A stretch of DNA of 64,000 nucleotides from SZAS-79 sp963844255 (GTDB lineage: Bacteria; Pseudomonadota; Gammaproteobacteria; Burkholderiales; SG8-39): the NCBI GenBank assembly GCA_963844255.1, contig CAWJNP010000024.1:1-64000 (forward strand), in the 5' to 3' direction. Positions 1 through 8,412 of this stretch are shown here, piece after piece. The position numbers and the translations under genes are program-made. How positions within the stretch are numbered: the first letter of the stretch is position 1; every line of letters begins with the position of its first letter. Under the pieces are notes generated by a model that made no database searches, was not told the DNA's origin, and saw only the letters and a list, made by a program, of their open reading frames with translations.

Positions 1-114
1 TCGCTTAACGCTCGCGTGGTGTGGCGGGACCCTCGCGGAGCGCGCGAAACGACGAAGGCCCCGGCGTGAACGCGGAGCCTTCGGAGAGAAAATCGTCGCG
101 CTGGCCTCCCGCCA

Positions 115-576
115 TCAGCGGCAGGCGAGGCTCACGTCGGGATCCTTTCGCCGCGGATAGTCGAACGTGACGCCGTACGGGAACGCTCCGCCCTTCACGT
201 CGAACGCGATCGTGCCGTCGAGGTATCCCGACCCCGAGGTGTCGAGGTAACGGATCTCCCACTTGGTGATCGCGAGCGTCTGGCCGAGGTCGGCGCGTTC
301 GCCGCGCACGCCGACGAGCGACATGTCGAGCGGAGTGCCGGACGCGAACCGACCGAGGGTGACCTCGCTCTTCGAGGCCATGTCGTAGACGAAGAGGGAC
401 TTACCCTGCTTGTCGTCCACGTGCGTCTTCGCGGTCATGAGGATCTCGCCGATCGCGGCTTTCACCTTCTCGAAATCGAACGAGACGCTCGCCGTCCCGC
501 TCGCGGCGGCGCCGAGACCGAGCAGCTCGTAACCGGGGCCGGGCTCGCCGAACGAGGCTTCGACCTTGGAAGACAT
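115..576 (-). CDS. hypothetical protein, unrecognised
   Basis: An open frame of 153 residues starts at an ATG at 576 (a second ATG lies two codons upstream at 582) and ends at 115. I see no signal peptide, membrane segment, metal motif or family signature. The protein mixes a Gly/Ala-rich N-terminus with beta-like segments such as EIRYLDTSGSGYLDG, which looks more like a real small soluble protein than a shadow frame. Its start codon overlaps the start codon of the divergent Bug gene at 575 by two bases, leaving no room for two promoters. Either this is not a gene, or the first ~570 bases were joined artificially to the rest. Function unknown. Confidence 0.38.
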   Translation of the reverse strand: MSSKVEASFGEPGPGYELLGLGAAASGTASVSFDFEKVKAAIGEILMTAKTHVDDKQGKSLFVYDMASKSEVTLGRFASGTPLDMSLVGVRGERADLGQTLAITKWEIRYLDTSGSGYLDGTIAFDVKGGAFPYGVTFDYPRRKDPDVSLACR

Positions 577-1555
577 GAACATATTCCTGCGGTTTTTCTG
601 CGCCGCTGCACTCGGCGCAGGGCTCGTCGCGGTCGCCCCCACGGCGTCTGCACAGAAGTTCCCGTCCAAGCCGGTGCACCTGATCATTCCCTATCCGGCC
701 GGCGGCATCGTCGACCTGCTCGGCCGCGCGGTCACCGAGAAAATCGCCGCAGGCTGGGGCGAACCGATACTCGTGGAGGTCAAGCCGGGCGCGAGCAGCA
801 ACATCGGCACGGATTTCGTGGCCAAGAGCGCGCCCGACGGCTACACCTGGCTGATGACCGGCCCGGCAATCCTGTCGAACCCCGGCATCTACGGCAACCT
901 GCCCTGGGACCCGCTGCGCGATTTCCAGGGTGTCGGTGTCGCGGTCTGGAACCTCAACGTCGCGGTGATCCCGGCAACGCTGCCGGTGAATACGCTGGCC
1001 GAATTCGTGGCCTACGCCAAGGCGCGCCCCGGCGAGCTGAATTTCGGCAACCCCGGGACCGGTTCGTCGAACCACCTGTCCACCGAACTGTTCCAGCAGG
1101 TCGCGGGCATCAAGATGGTGAACGTCGGCTACAAGGGACAGCCCCCGGCGATCCCGGACCTGATCAACGGCCGGCTGCAGTTCAAGATCGTGGCGCTCGG
1201 CCTTGCGACGCCGCACATCAAGAGCGGCAAGCTGAAAGCGCTCGCAGTGTTCAGCCCCGAGCGCCTGAAGCAGTTGCCGGAGGTGCCCACGGTGGCGGAA
1301 GCGGGTTTTCCGGAGGCCGGCCTCGTGCCGTGGTACGGCATCTATGTGCCCAAGGGAACACCGAAGGAACTGGTGGCGCAGATCAACGCGGAGATCAATA
1401 AATCGCTGTCTTCGCCCGAAGTGCAGGCGCGGATCGAAAAGCTCGGCAGCCTGCCCGGCCCGACCAAGTCGCCGGATGAAATCCAGGCCATGATGAAGTC
1501 CGATTTCGAGCGCTGGAGCAAGGTCGTGCGCGCCGCGGGAATCAAGCCGCAGTAA
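575..1555 (+). CDS. Bug/TctC-family tripartite tricarboxylate transporter receptor
   Basis: A periplasmic solute-binding protein of 326 residues. Residues 1-27 are a Sec signal peptide ending in TASAQ. The mature part begins with the family hallmark KFPSKPVHLIIPYPAGG and continues with the two-domain Bug fold (GASSNIGTDFVAKSAPDGYT, a segment that usually contacts the ligand carboxylate). Ligands in this family are small carboxylates or aromatic acids; the exact ligand cannot be read here. ATG 575 is chosen because it gives a clean signal peptide; an in-frame TTG lies at 566. A weak GGAAG sits only 2 nt upstream. It is followed after 17 nt by the nitronate monooxygenase gene, so it probably heads the operon up to 6151. 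No membrane components (TctA/B) are nearby, as is common for Bug orphans. Confidence 0.9.
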   Translation: MNIFLRFFCAAALGAGLVAVAPTASAQKFPSKPVHLIIPYPAGGIVDLLGRAVTEKIAAGWGEPILVEVKPGASSNIGTDFVAKSAPDGYTWLMTGPAILSNPGIYGNLPWDPLRDFQGVGVAVWNLNVAVIPATLPVNTLAEFVAYAKARPGELNFGNPGTGSSNHLSTELFQQVAGIKMVNVGYKGQPPAIPDLINGRLQFKIVALGLATPHIKSGKLKALAVFSPERLKQLPEVPTVAEAGFPEAGLVPWYGIYVPKGTPKELVAQINAEINKSLSSPEVQARIEKLGSLPGPTKSPDEIQAMMKSDFERWSKVVRAAGIKPQ

Positions 1556-1572
1556 CGGGCGCAAAGGCGGAC

Positions 1573-2661
1573 ATGCTTCGCACCGCACTGTGTGAAAGGC
1601 TGGGGATCGCGGTCCCGATCTTCGGCTTTTCGCATTCGATCGCGGTCACCATCGCGCTGGCCGAAGCCGGGGGATTTCCGGTCTTCGGCGCCGCGCGCGA
1701 AACGCCCGAGCGCATCGCGGCGGACATCGCGCTGCTGAAGGCGCGCCTGGGATCGAAGCCCTTCGGCGTCGACCTCATGTATCCGAAACTCGCGGGCGAC
1801 GAATCCAGTCGCGACGAGGCAAAGAAGAAACTCCCCGCCGAGCACCTGGCGTTCGTTGCGCGCCTGAAGGAAAAGTATTCGATCCCGGAACCGGTCAAGG
1901 CGAATTTCTTCGCCGACCAGATCCGCAACCAGGCCTTCTTCGACGCGCAGACGGAAGCCGTGCTCGAGTCCGGCGTGCCCGCGGTGGTCACCGCGGTCGG
2001 ACTTCCGAAAAAGGTGGTGCAGGCGGCAAAGGCGAAGGGCAAGACCACCTTTGCGATGGTCGGCGCGGCGCGCCACGTGGCGGCCGCGCGCGATGCAGGC
2101 ATCGATGTGCTGGTTGCGCAGGGCTACGACGCCGGCGGCCACACGGGCCCCGTGGGCACGTTCACGCTCGTGCCGCAGGTGGTGGAAGCTGCGGGCGGCC
2201 TGCCGGTGCTGGCTGCGGGCGGTATCGGCCACGGCCGCCAGATCGCCGCGGCGTTTGCACTCGGTGCCCAGGGCGCGTGGCTGGGCACGGCGTGGCTCGC
2301 CACGCGCGAATACGAAACGCCGCCGGTCTTGCTGAAGAAAATCCTTGCCGCCAGGAGCGAGGACACCGTGATCACGCGCGCACACAGCGGCAAGCCCTGC
2401 CGCGTGGTGAAGAGCGGCTGGTCCGACGAATGGGATGCCGAGGGCGCGCCCAAACCGCTGCCCATGCCCTACCAGCACGTGCTCACCGGCGAATTGCTTG
2501 CGGCGATCGAAGAACACCAGGTCGAGCCGCTGGTCTACGAGGCCGCCGGACAGAGCGTGGCGTGGTTCAACGAGTTGACGAGCGTGCGCGAGATCGTGGA
2601 GCGCTTGACGTCGGAAACACAGGATGCGATAGATGCAATGAAGCGACACCTTCGAAGTTGA
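1573..2661 (+). CDS. nitronate monooxygenase (2-nitropropane dioxygenase-like)
   Basis: A 362-residue FMN-dependent TIM-barrel enzyme of the NMO/2-NPD family, which oxidises alkyl nitronates. The family glycine-rich signature is visible as AQGYDAGGHTGPVGTF, followed by the phosphate-binding segment PVLAAGGIGHGRQIAAAFALGAQGAWLGT. The N-terminal strand VPIFGFSHSIAVTIALAEAGGF fits the first barrel unit. It sits between a Bug receptor and a NitT/TauT-type ABC importer, so the operon may import and oxidise a small nitro, sulfonate or carboxylate compound (inference). Members of this family are often only annotated generically, and related enoyl reductases share the fold, so the substrate is open. 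Confidence 0.85.
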   Translation: MLRTALCERLGIAVPIFGFSHSIAVTIALAEAGGFPVFGAARETPERIAADIALLKARLGSKPFGVDLMYPKLAGDESSRDEAKKKLPAEHLAFVARLKEKYSIPEPVKANFFADQIRNQAFFDAQTEAVLESGVPAVVTAVGLPKKVVQAAKAKGKTTFAMVGAARHVAAARDAGIDVLVAQGYDAGGHTGPVGTFTLVPQVVEAAGGLPVLAAGGIGHGRQIAAAFALGAQGAWLGTAWLATREYETPPVLLKKILAARSEDTVITRAHSGKPCRVVKSGWSDEWDAEGAPKPLPMPYQHVLTGELLAAIEEHQVEPLVYEAAGQSVAWFNELTSVREIVERLTSETQDAIDAMKRHLRS

Positions 2662-2685
2662 ACGCTTGAAGAGGAGAAGGACCAC

Positions 2686-3687
2686 ATGAAAACCGTCCGC
2701 ATCGCCGCCGCCGCCGTGATCGCCATGATCGCCTTGCTGTTTTCAGGCGTCGGTCTCGCCCAGGGAATGAAGACTGTGAATGTCGGGATGCAACCGATCG
2801 TCAACGGTCCGCTCTACATCGCGATCAAGGAGAAGTATTTCGAGCAGATGGGCCTCAACCTGAATCTCATCAAGTTCACCTCCGGTCCCGCGCAGTTCGC
2901 GGCAATCGCGGGCGGCCAGATCGATCTCGCGTGGGGAGGCATGGGCGCGTTCCTGCTTGCGAAAGCCAATGGCCAGAACCTGAACTTCTTTGCAGTATTC
3001 ATGGATTACAACCCGCTTGAAGGCGTGGCTGTCGCGGCCGGCAGCAAGGCCACGACGATCAAGGACCTGGCGGGCAAGAAGGTCGCGCTGGTGCAGGGGT
3101 CGGACGCGCACTATGGAATGCTCAAGGCACTGCGCAAGAGCGGCATGGACAAGTCAGCGCTGCAGATCCTGGGCATGGCACCGCCGCAGCAGGTGGCGGC
3201 ATTGCAGTCCGGGGACGTCGATGCAATTTTTTCCTGGGAACCCTTCCTCACGCCGCTCACGCAGCAGGGCGCACGCGTGATCTTCAGGAACAACGAGCTC
3301 CACCCGGGACCCGCCTTCCTCGGCTGGGCGGGCAAGCGCGAATGGCTCGCCGCCAACCAGGATGTGGTGGTGAAGATTCTCAAAGGCTGGAACATGGGCC
3401 TGAAGAAAATGCGCGAGAACCCCGAGGTCGCGATAAAGTACTCGATGGAATGGGCCGGCATGAGTGAAGCGCAGGCACGCGCGATCCACAAGCAGCTCGT
3501 CTACTTTGATGCAACCGCCGCGCTTGACCCGAGCCAGGCGCCTTACTGGGCCAAGGGATCGAAGCTCAACCTGCTGCTCCATGATTTTCTCGCCTTCGGC
3601 AAGGAATACAACCTCGTCAAGGGCGACGCGGACGTCGACAACTACGTGATGACGGGTTTCATGCAGGCAGTGCGGGACGCCAAGTAG
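2686..3687 (+). CDS. ABC transporter periplasmic substrate-binding protein, NitT/TauT (SsuA-like) family
   Basis: A 333-residue binding protein with a signal peptide (residues 1-25, cleaved after FSGVGLAQG) and the NMT1/SsuA fold: YIAIKEKYFEQMGLNLNLIKF, then AIAGGQIDLAWGG and a second-domain segment KDLAGKKVALVQGSDAHYGML. Proteins of this family bind nitrate, taurine, alkanesulfonates or pyrimidine precursors. A strong Shine-Dalgarno (GGAGAAGG) precedes ATG 2686. The permease starts 20 nt downstream and the ATPase follows it with an ATGA overlap, so the three form one importer. The TauD-like oxygenase behind them suggests a sulfonate or similar substrate (inference). Confidence 0.88.
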   Translation: MKTVRIAAAAVIAMIALLFSGVGLAQGMKTVNVGMQPIVNGPLYIAIKEKYFEQMGLNLNLIKFTSGPAQFAAIAGGQIDLAWGGMGAFLLAKANGQNLNFFAVFMDYNPLEGVAVAAGSKATTIKDLAGKKVALVQGSDAHYGMLKALRKSGMDKSALQILGMAPPQQVAALQSGDVDAIFSWEPFLTPLTQQGARVIFRNNELHPGPAFLGWAGKREWLAANQDVVVKILKGWNMGLKKMRENPEVAIKYSMEWAGMSEAQARAIHKQLVYFDATAALDPSQAPYWAKGSKLNLLLHDFLAFGKEYNLVKGDADVDNYVMTGFMQAVRDAK

Positions 3688-3706
3688 GTCCCGAGGCGAT
3701 TCCCGC

Positions 3707-4486
3707 GTGACACCGTCTGGCGCCGGTCGCTATCGCCTGATCAGCGCGCTTGCCGTCGGCGGTGCGCTCGCAGCCTGGCTTGCGGCGAGCTTCATGGGGG
3801 TACTCGACCCAAACAAGCTCCCGCCGGCGCAGGTGCTTTGGGAGACGCTTGTCGACCTCCTGCAAAATGGTTATGCGTCCACGCCGTTCTGGAAGCAGAT
3901 TCTTGCGTCGCTGGCCCGCGCCCTCGCCGGATTCACGCTGGCCGTGCTGGTCGGGGTGCCATTCGGCATCTGGGCGGGCACGCACCGAATGTTCGATGCG
4001 ATCGTCACGCCGTTTCTGACCTTCCTCCGGCCGATTCCGCCGATCGCACTGGTGCCGCTGTTCATCTTTTACTTCGGCATCGGCGAGACCTCAAAGGTGG
4101 CGCTCATCTTTCTCACAGCCTTTTTGTACATCACGGTCAGCACCTCGTCGGGAGTGAAGTCGGTGCCGCAGGACCTCATTCTTGCCTCGCGATCCCTCGG
4201 CCTGTCCGCGCATCAGATCTTCTTCCATGTGACGATTCCCGCCGCTTCGGCCTCGATCATCACCGGCATGCGCGTCGCGATGACGCTGTCCTGGGCACTC
4301 GTGGTGGCCGCCGAGTTGATCGCGGCCCAGGTGGGGCTGGGTTACATGATCATGGACGCAACAACGTTTTACCGCATCCCGATCGTGTTTATCGGCATCA
4401 TCACAATCGGCCTGATCGGCCTGGTACTGGAAGGCTTGCTGCTCCTGCTCGAGCGACGTGTATTGCACTGGCGGGGGAAACAATGA
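3707..4486 (+). CDS. ABC transporter permease, NitT/TauT (SsuC/TauC-like) family
   Basis: An inner-membrane permease of 259 residues with about six hydrophobic segments. The cytoplasmic EAA loop of the BPD_transp_1 domain is seen as the segment SRSLGLSAHQIFFHVTIPAA, which docks with the ATPase. The start is a GTG at 3707, chosen because the frame opens there and the first helix (LISALAVGGALAAWLAASF) follows at once; the ribosome site is weak. The stop codon overlaps the ATG of the ATPase gene (ATGA at 4483-4486), which argues for translational coupling. Confidence 0.88.
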   Translation: MTPSGAGRYRLISALAVGGALAAWLAASFMGVLDPNKLPPAQVLWETLVDLLQNGYASTPFWKQILASLARALAGFTLAVLVGVPFGIWAGTHRMFDAIVTPFLTFLRPIPPIALVPLFIFYFGIGETSKVALIFLTAFLYITVSTSSGVKSVPQDLILASRSLGLSAHQIFFHVTIPAASASIITGMRVAMTLSWALVVAAELIAAQVGLGYMIMDATTFYRIPIVFIGIITIGLIGLVLEGLLLLLERRVLHWRGKQ

Positions 4487-5250
4487 GCCGGGCCGAAGCG
4501 CTGGACATCCGCTCCGTTTCCAAGAGCTTTGTTGCACCGGACGGCGCGCAGGTGGACGCGCTCGATTCCGTCTCCCTCACTGCGCAGCCAGCGGAGATCG
4601 TATCGATCGTCGGCCCGAGTGGCTGTGGCAAGTCCACACTCATGCGCATGGTGGCCGGTTTCGATTTTCCCAGCACGGGGCAGATGCTGCTTGGCCACAC
4701 CGTCATAGAGAAACCCGGCGCGGACCGCGGCATCGTATTCCAGCAGCCGCAGCTCTATCCGTGGCTGAGCGTGTTCGACAATGTCGTGTTCGGACCCCGC
4801 ATGCGCGGCATGCCGCGCGAGGCCTACAGCGAATCAGCCAACCGCTACATCCGCTCGGTCGGACTGTCGGGGTTCGAGAAAAACTATCCCTACCAGCTGT
4901 CTGGCGGCATGAAGCAGCGCGTTCAGATCGCCCGGGTGCTGATTAACGAGCCGCGCGTGCTGCTGATGGACGAGCCCTTCGGGGCGCTCGATTACCAGAA
5001 CCGCCTGGTCATGCAACGCCTGCTGCTCGATCTGGCGGAGCAATATCGGCCGACGGTGCTGTTCATCACACACGACGTGGAGGAAGCCATCTTCCTGTCC
5101 GATCGCGTGTATGTGATGAGCGCAAGGCCGGGCCGCATCGTCGAGACCATAGAAGTCGGACTTCCACGGCCGCGCAACTACGAGGACGTGTCCGGGCTGG
5201 AAAAGTTTGTCCAACTGAAGATCCATATCCTGAAAGTTTTGCGTCACTGA
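4483..5250 (+). CDS. ABC transporter ATP-binding protein, NitT/TauT (SsuB/TauB-like) family
   Basis: A 255-residue ABC ATPase that energises the importer encoded upstream. Walker A is GPSGCGKST, the Q-loop is FQQPQLYPWLSV, the signature is YQLSGGMKQR, Walker B is VLLMDEPFGALD and the switch histidine is in FITHDVEEA. The C-terminal part (VMSARPGRIVETIEVGLPRPR) is typical of SsuB/TauB-like subunits. The upstream open frame is much longer, but ATG 4483, overlapping the permease stop, gives the standard family length. Confidence 0.93.
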   Translation: MSRAEALDIRSVSKSFVAPDGAQVDALDSVSLTAQPAEIVSIVGPSGCGKSTLMRMVAGFDFPSTGQMLLGHTVIEKPGADRGIVFQQPQLYPWLSVFDNVVFGPRMRGMPREAYSESANRYIRSVGLSGFEKNYPYQLSGGMKQRVQIARVLINEPRVLLMDEPFGALDYQNRLVMQRLLLDLAEQYRPTVLFITHDVEEAIFLSDRVYVMSARPGRIVETIEVGLPRPRNYEDVSGLEKFVQLKIHILKVLRH

Positions 5251-5266
5251 AAGGAGGATGCAATGA

Positions 5267-6151
5267 GTGCAGTCGTGCAAGCCAACGCGGGAATACCGAA
5301 GCTTCAGCCTCACCCAGCAGTGCGGCGCAGGTGGCGCCGAGATCGGCGGACTCGACCTGTCCAAGCCCCTGCCCGAGGACACGCTGGCCGAACTGCGCCG
5401 GGCACTGGCCGACCAGTGCGTGCTGTTCTTTCGCGACCAGACGCTCGAACCCGGACAGCAGAAGGCCTTTGCGCGCCAGTTCGGGCCGCTGGCCGAAACG
5501 CCCTTCATCAAGCCGCTCGAGGGCCATCCGGAAATGATGCGCATCGTGCGCGAGGCCGACGAAACGAAGAAGCTCAACTTCGGCGGACGCTGGCATTCGG
5601 ACATGACCTTCCACCCCGAGCCGGTGCTCGGCACGGTGCTCTACAGCCGCGTCTCGCCTGCAGTCGGCGGAGACACCCTCTGGACCAACCAGATGCAGGC
5701 CTTCGATGCGCTCTCACCGGGAATGCAGCGGATGCTCGAGAAACTCACCGTGATGCACAGTGCCAAACGTTCCTACGGGCCGCAGGGGACGTATGCGGAC
5801 GACGACCTGAAGAGCATGCGGGTCAATGCAAGCGAACTTGCGCTGAAGGAGACGCCGCACCCCTGTGTGCGCACCCATCCGGTCAACGGCCGCAAGATTC
5901 TTTTCATCAACTGGGTGTATGCGATCCGCTTCGCAGACATGACCGAAGAGGAAAGCGCGCCGCTGCTCGAGTTCCTCAACCGCCACAGCCAGCGGCCGGA
6001 ATTCCAGATCCGGTTTCGCTGGCGCGCGGGTTCACTCGCGTTCTGGGACAACCGCTCGACCCAGCACCTCGCGGTCAACGACTACGCCGGCCAGCGGCGC
6101 GTCATGGACCGCGTAACAATCGCCGGCGACAAACCGTTTTTCCGAGCTTAG
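5267..6151 (+). CDS. TauD/TfdA-family Fe(II)/2-oxoglutarate dioxygenase (5' end possibly frameshifted)
   Basis: A 294-residue 2-oxoglutarate-dependent oxygenase. The iron facial triad is visible as H110 and D112 (RWHSDMTF) and H267 (DNRSTQHLAV); the 2-oxoglutarate-binding Arg lies in the final segment. It follows the ABC importer by 16 nt, the classical order for sulfonate or alkanesulfonate use, so it may act on the imported compound. The frame opens with a GTG at 5267, but the best start (ATG 5263, 5 nt after AAGGAGG) is in another frame and encodes MSAVVQANA. Removing one G from the run at 5289-5291 would join the two frames smoothly, so the true product may start at 5263. See findings. 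Confidence 0.85.
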   Translation: MQSCKPTREYRSFSLTQQCGAGGAEIGGLDLSKPLPEDTLAELRRALADQCVLFFRDQTLEPGQQKAFARQFGPLAETPFIKPLEGHPEMMRIVREADETKKLNFGGRWHSDMTFHPEPVLGTVLYSRVSPAVGGDTLWTNQMQAFDALSPGMQRMLEKLTVMHSAKRSYGPQGTYADDDLKSMRVNASELALKETPHPCVRTHPVNGRKILFINWVYAIRFADMTEEESAPLLEFLNRHSQRPEFQIRFRWRAGSLAFWDNRSTQHLAVNDYAGQRRVMDRVTIAGDKPFFRA

Positions 6152-6169
6152 GGAAGGCCCCTCGCTCCA

Positions 6170-7147
6170 TCATTCAGCTTTTATACCCGCCTTCCGGATC
6201 ACCTCTCCCCAGCGCGGCGTGTCGTTGCGGATCACGTCGGCGAACTCGGCCGGCGTGGTGCCGGTCGCGAGCAGGCCCATCTGCAGCATGCGTTCACGCC
6301 CATCGCTCGACTGGACGATCTTGTTGATCTCGGCGCTCATGCGCTCGACGATCGCCTTCGGTGTTCCCGCCGGCGCCATGATCCCGTTCCATCCCGCGAT
6401 ATCGAGCGGCTGACCGAGTTCGGCAAATGTCTGCAGGTCCGAAAATGCCGGCCAGCGCTTCGGCCCGGTGACGGCAAGCGCAATCAGCCTGCCCGAGCGC
6501 ACGTGCGGGCCGACGGCGGCCAGGTCCTGGATCGCCATCTGCGCGTGTCCGGCGATCACATCCTGCACCGCGGGTCCGGCACCCTTGTACGGCACGTGCA
6601 CCATGTCGATCCCGGCCGAGCCCTTGAGCATCTCGCCGTAGATATGCGAGGTGGAACCCGCACCGAACGAGGCGAAGCTGACCTTGCCCGGATTGGCCTT
6701 CACGTAGGTGATGAATTCGGCCAGCGTCTTCGGGCCGAGCGCGGCGGGCACCACCATGGCCAGCACCGACAGCCCGATCTGCGTCACCGGCGCGAAATCG
6801 CGCAGCGCCTCATAGGGCAGCTTGAGGTGCACATGCGGGTTGATCGAGATGTTCGACACGTTGACGTACACGAATGTGTAGCCGTCAGGCGGCGAGTTCT
6901 TTACCGCCTCCAGGCCCACGATCCCTTGCGCGCCGGCCTTGTTCTCGACGATCACGGTCTGCCCCAGGACCGGACTCAGCCGGTCGGCGAGGAAGCGCGA
7001 AACGATGTCGGTCTGCCCGCCCGGCGGATACGGCGCAACCAGCCGCACCGGCTTGGACGGCCAGGCCTGTGCCTGCGCGAAGGTGGAAAACAGGAGTGAT
7101 GCAAGTGCGAATGAAAACAGGCGTACTGCGAGGCGTACTGCGCTCAT
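6170..7147 (-). CDS. Bug/TctC-family periplasmic receptor
   Basis: A 325-residue binding protein: signal peptide about residues 1-27 (ending in FAQAQA), then WPSKPVRLVAPYPPGGQTD and the second signature AGAQGIVGLEAVKNSPPDGYTF. The C-terminus (PRWGEVIRKAGIKAE) is characteristic of the family. ATG 7147 is used because it opens the signal peptide; the frame stays open farther upstream without a sensible start. It converges on the dioxygenase gene ending at 6151, with 18 nt between them. The 237 bases upstream (7148-7384) hold no gene and should contain its promoter. The ligand is not predictable. Confidence 0.9.
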   Translation of the reverse strand: MSAVRLAVRLFSFALASLLFSTFAQAQAWPSKPVRLVAPYPPGGQTDIVSRFLADRLSPVLGQTVIVENKAGAQGIVGLEAVKNSPPDGYTFVYVNVSNISINPHVHLKLPYEALRDFAPVTQIGLSVLAMVVPAALGPKTLAEFITYVKANPGKVSFASFGAGSTSHIYGEMLKGSAGIDMVHVPYKGAGPAVQDVIAGHAQMAIQDLAAVGPHVRSGRLIALAVTGPKRWPAFSDLQTFAELGQPLDIAGWNGIMAPAGTPKAIVERMSAEINKIVQSSDGRERMLQMGLLATGTTPAEFADVIRNDTPRWGEVIRKAGIKAE

Positions 7148-7384
7148 CGAGGACTCTCCAATAGCGTTTTTGTTATGAAAAAACTCGGAGAGGAGTCTAC
7201 CAGCAGAGCACGCCGCCCCTGCGGCCGGGCCACCGGGGAAGCAATTTGCTTGGGCCGGTCGGGGGACCGCAGGGCGCTGGCGCAAGACCAACATACGCCT
7301 CTCGCGTGACATCTGCATGACGAATGTCTGACTTTAGGTTGATACTGCGCCGCACCACGGATTGCGCGCTGCACAATCCGCCAC

Positions 7385-8360
7385 TCAATCGGCCCGGACG
7401 TTGGCCGCCTTCACCACCGCGCCCCAGCGCGCGATCTCGCTGTGCAGAAACCGGTCGGCGGCTTCGGGCGAGTTGCCGATGACCTCGGAGCCGCCGTCGA
7501 CGAGGCGCTGGCGGATCTCGGGAATGGCGAGAACCTTCACGACCTCGGCGTTAAGACGCGCCACGATGTCCTTCGGTGTCCCGGGCGGGGCGAGAAAGCC
7601 GAACCAGGCCACGGCTTCGAAATTCTTCACGCCGGCTTCGGAGAGCGAGGGCACGTCGGGCAGCAGCGGATGGCGCTTCAGGCTCGACACCGCGAGCGGG
7701 CGCAGTTTTCCGGATTTGAAGTGCGGCATCAGCGCCACGATGTTGTCGAACATCACCTGGATCTGCCCGCCCATGAGGTCGACGTGCGCCGGGACCGGAA
7801 CCTTTGTAGGGGACATGCACCATGTCGATGCCGGCATCCAGCTTGAGCTTCTCGCCGGTCAGGTGATGCGAGGTCCCCACGCCCAGCGAACCGAAATTGA
7901 CCTTTCCCGGGTTCGCCTTGGCGTAGTCGATGAACTCGCGCACGGTTTTCGGCGGAAACGCGGGATTCGCAGCGAATCCCAGCGGCGAATGGGTCAGCAC
8001 CACGATGGAGGAAAACGCGGCCGTGTCGTACTTGAGGTTGCGGTACACCGACGCAGAGATCGGTGTCGCGGCGGTCGACAGCAGGATGGTATAGCCGTCG
8101 GGCGGCGCCTTGGCGACGAACTCGGACCCGATCGTGCCACCGGCGCCCGGGCGGTTGTCGACAATGAACGGCTGGCCCGTCGCTGCGCTCAGCCGGTCGG
8201 AAATCATCCGCGCCACGATATCCGAGGTTGCGCCGGTGCCGAAGGGAACGACCACCTTGACGACTTTGTTCGGGTAGGTCTGCGCGGATGCGACGCCTGC
8301 GGCCAGTCCTGCGATTGCAAACAGCAGACGCGCGCCGACGCGCATCAGATGACGCTTCAT
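7385..8360 (-). CDS. Bug/TctC-family periplasmic receptor, reading frame broken by one base
   Basis: Two overlapping frames together encode one complete Bug protein of about 324 residues. The first frame runs from ATG 8360 (signal peptide MKRHLMRVGARLLFAIAG and onward to ASAQ) to DMVHVPYKGSG. The second supplies PAHVDLMGGQIQVMFDN to the family end. The join lies in a run of three G (7791-7793 on the + strand, CCC in the gene). Dropping one base restores GSGPAHVDLM, so an inserted base is the simplest explanation. All family segments are otherwise intact, which points to a sequence error or a very recent mutation. It precedes a TauD-like gene in the - strand direction. Confidence 0.85.
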
Positions 8361-8412
8361 GGAGGGTTCCTTTGGGGCTATGAGGGTTGAGGGGGGAACG
8401 ACGAAGAGGAGT

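Noticed and set aside
3838..4482. N-terminal extension of the ABC ATPase
   Set aside because: It is the permease gene out of frame and has no ATPase features; the ATPase starts at 4483.
7148..7384. Possible small gene between two Bug receptors
   Set aside because: Short frames here are Arg/Cys-rich without ribosome sites; it is treated as promoter region.
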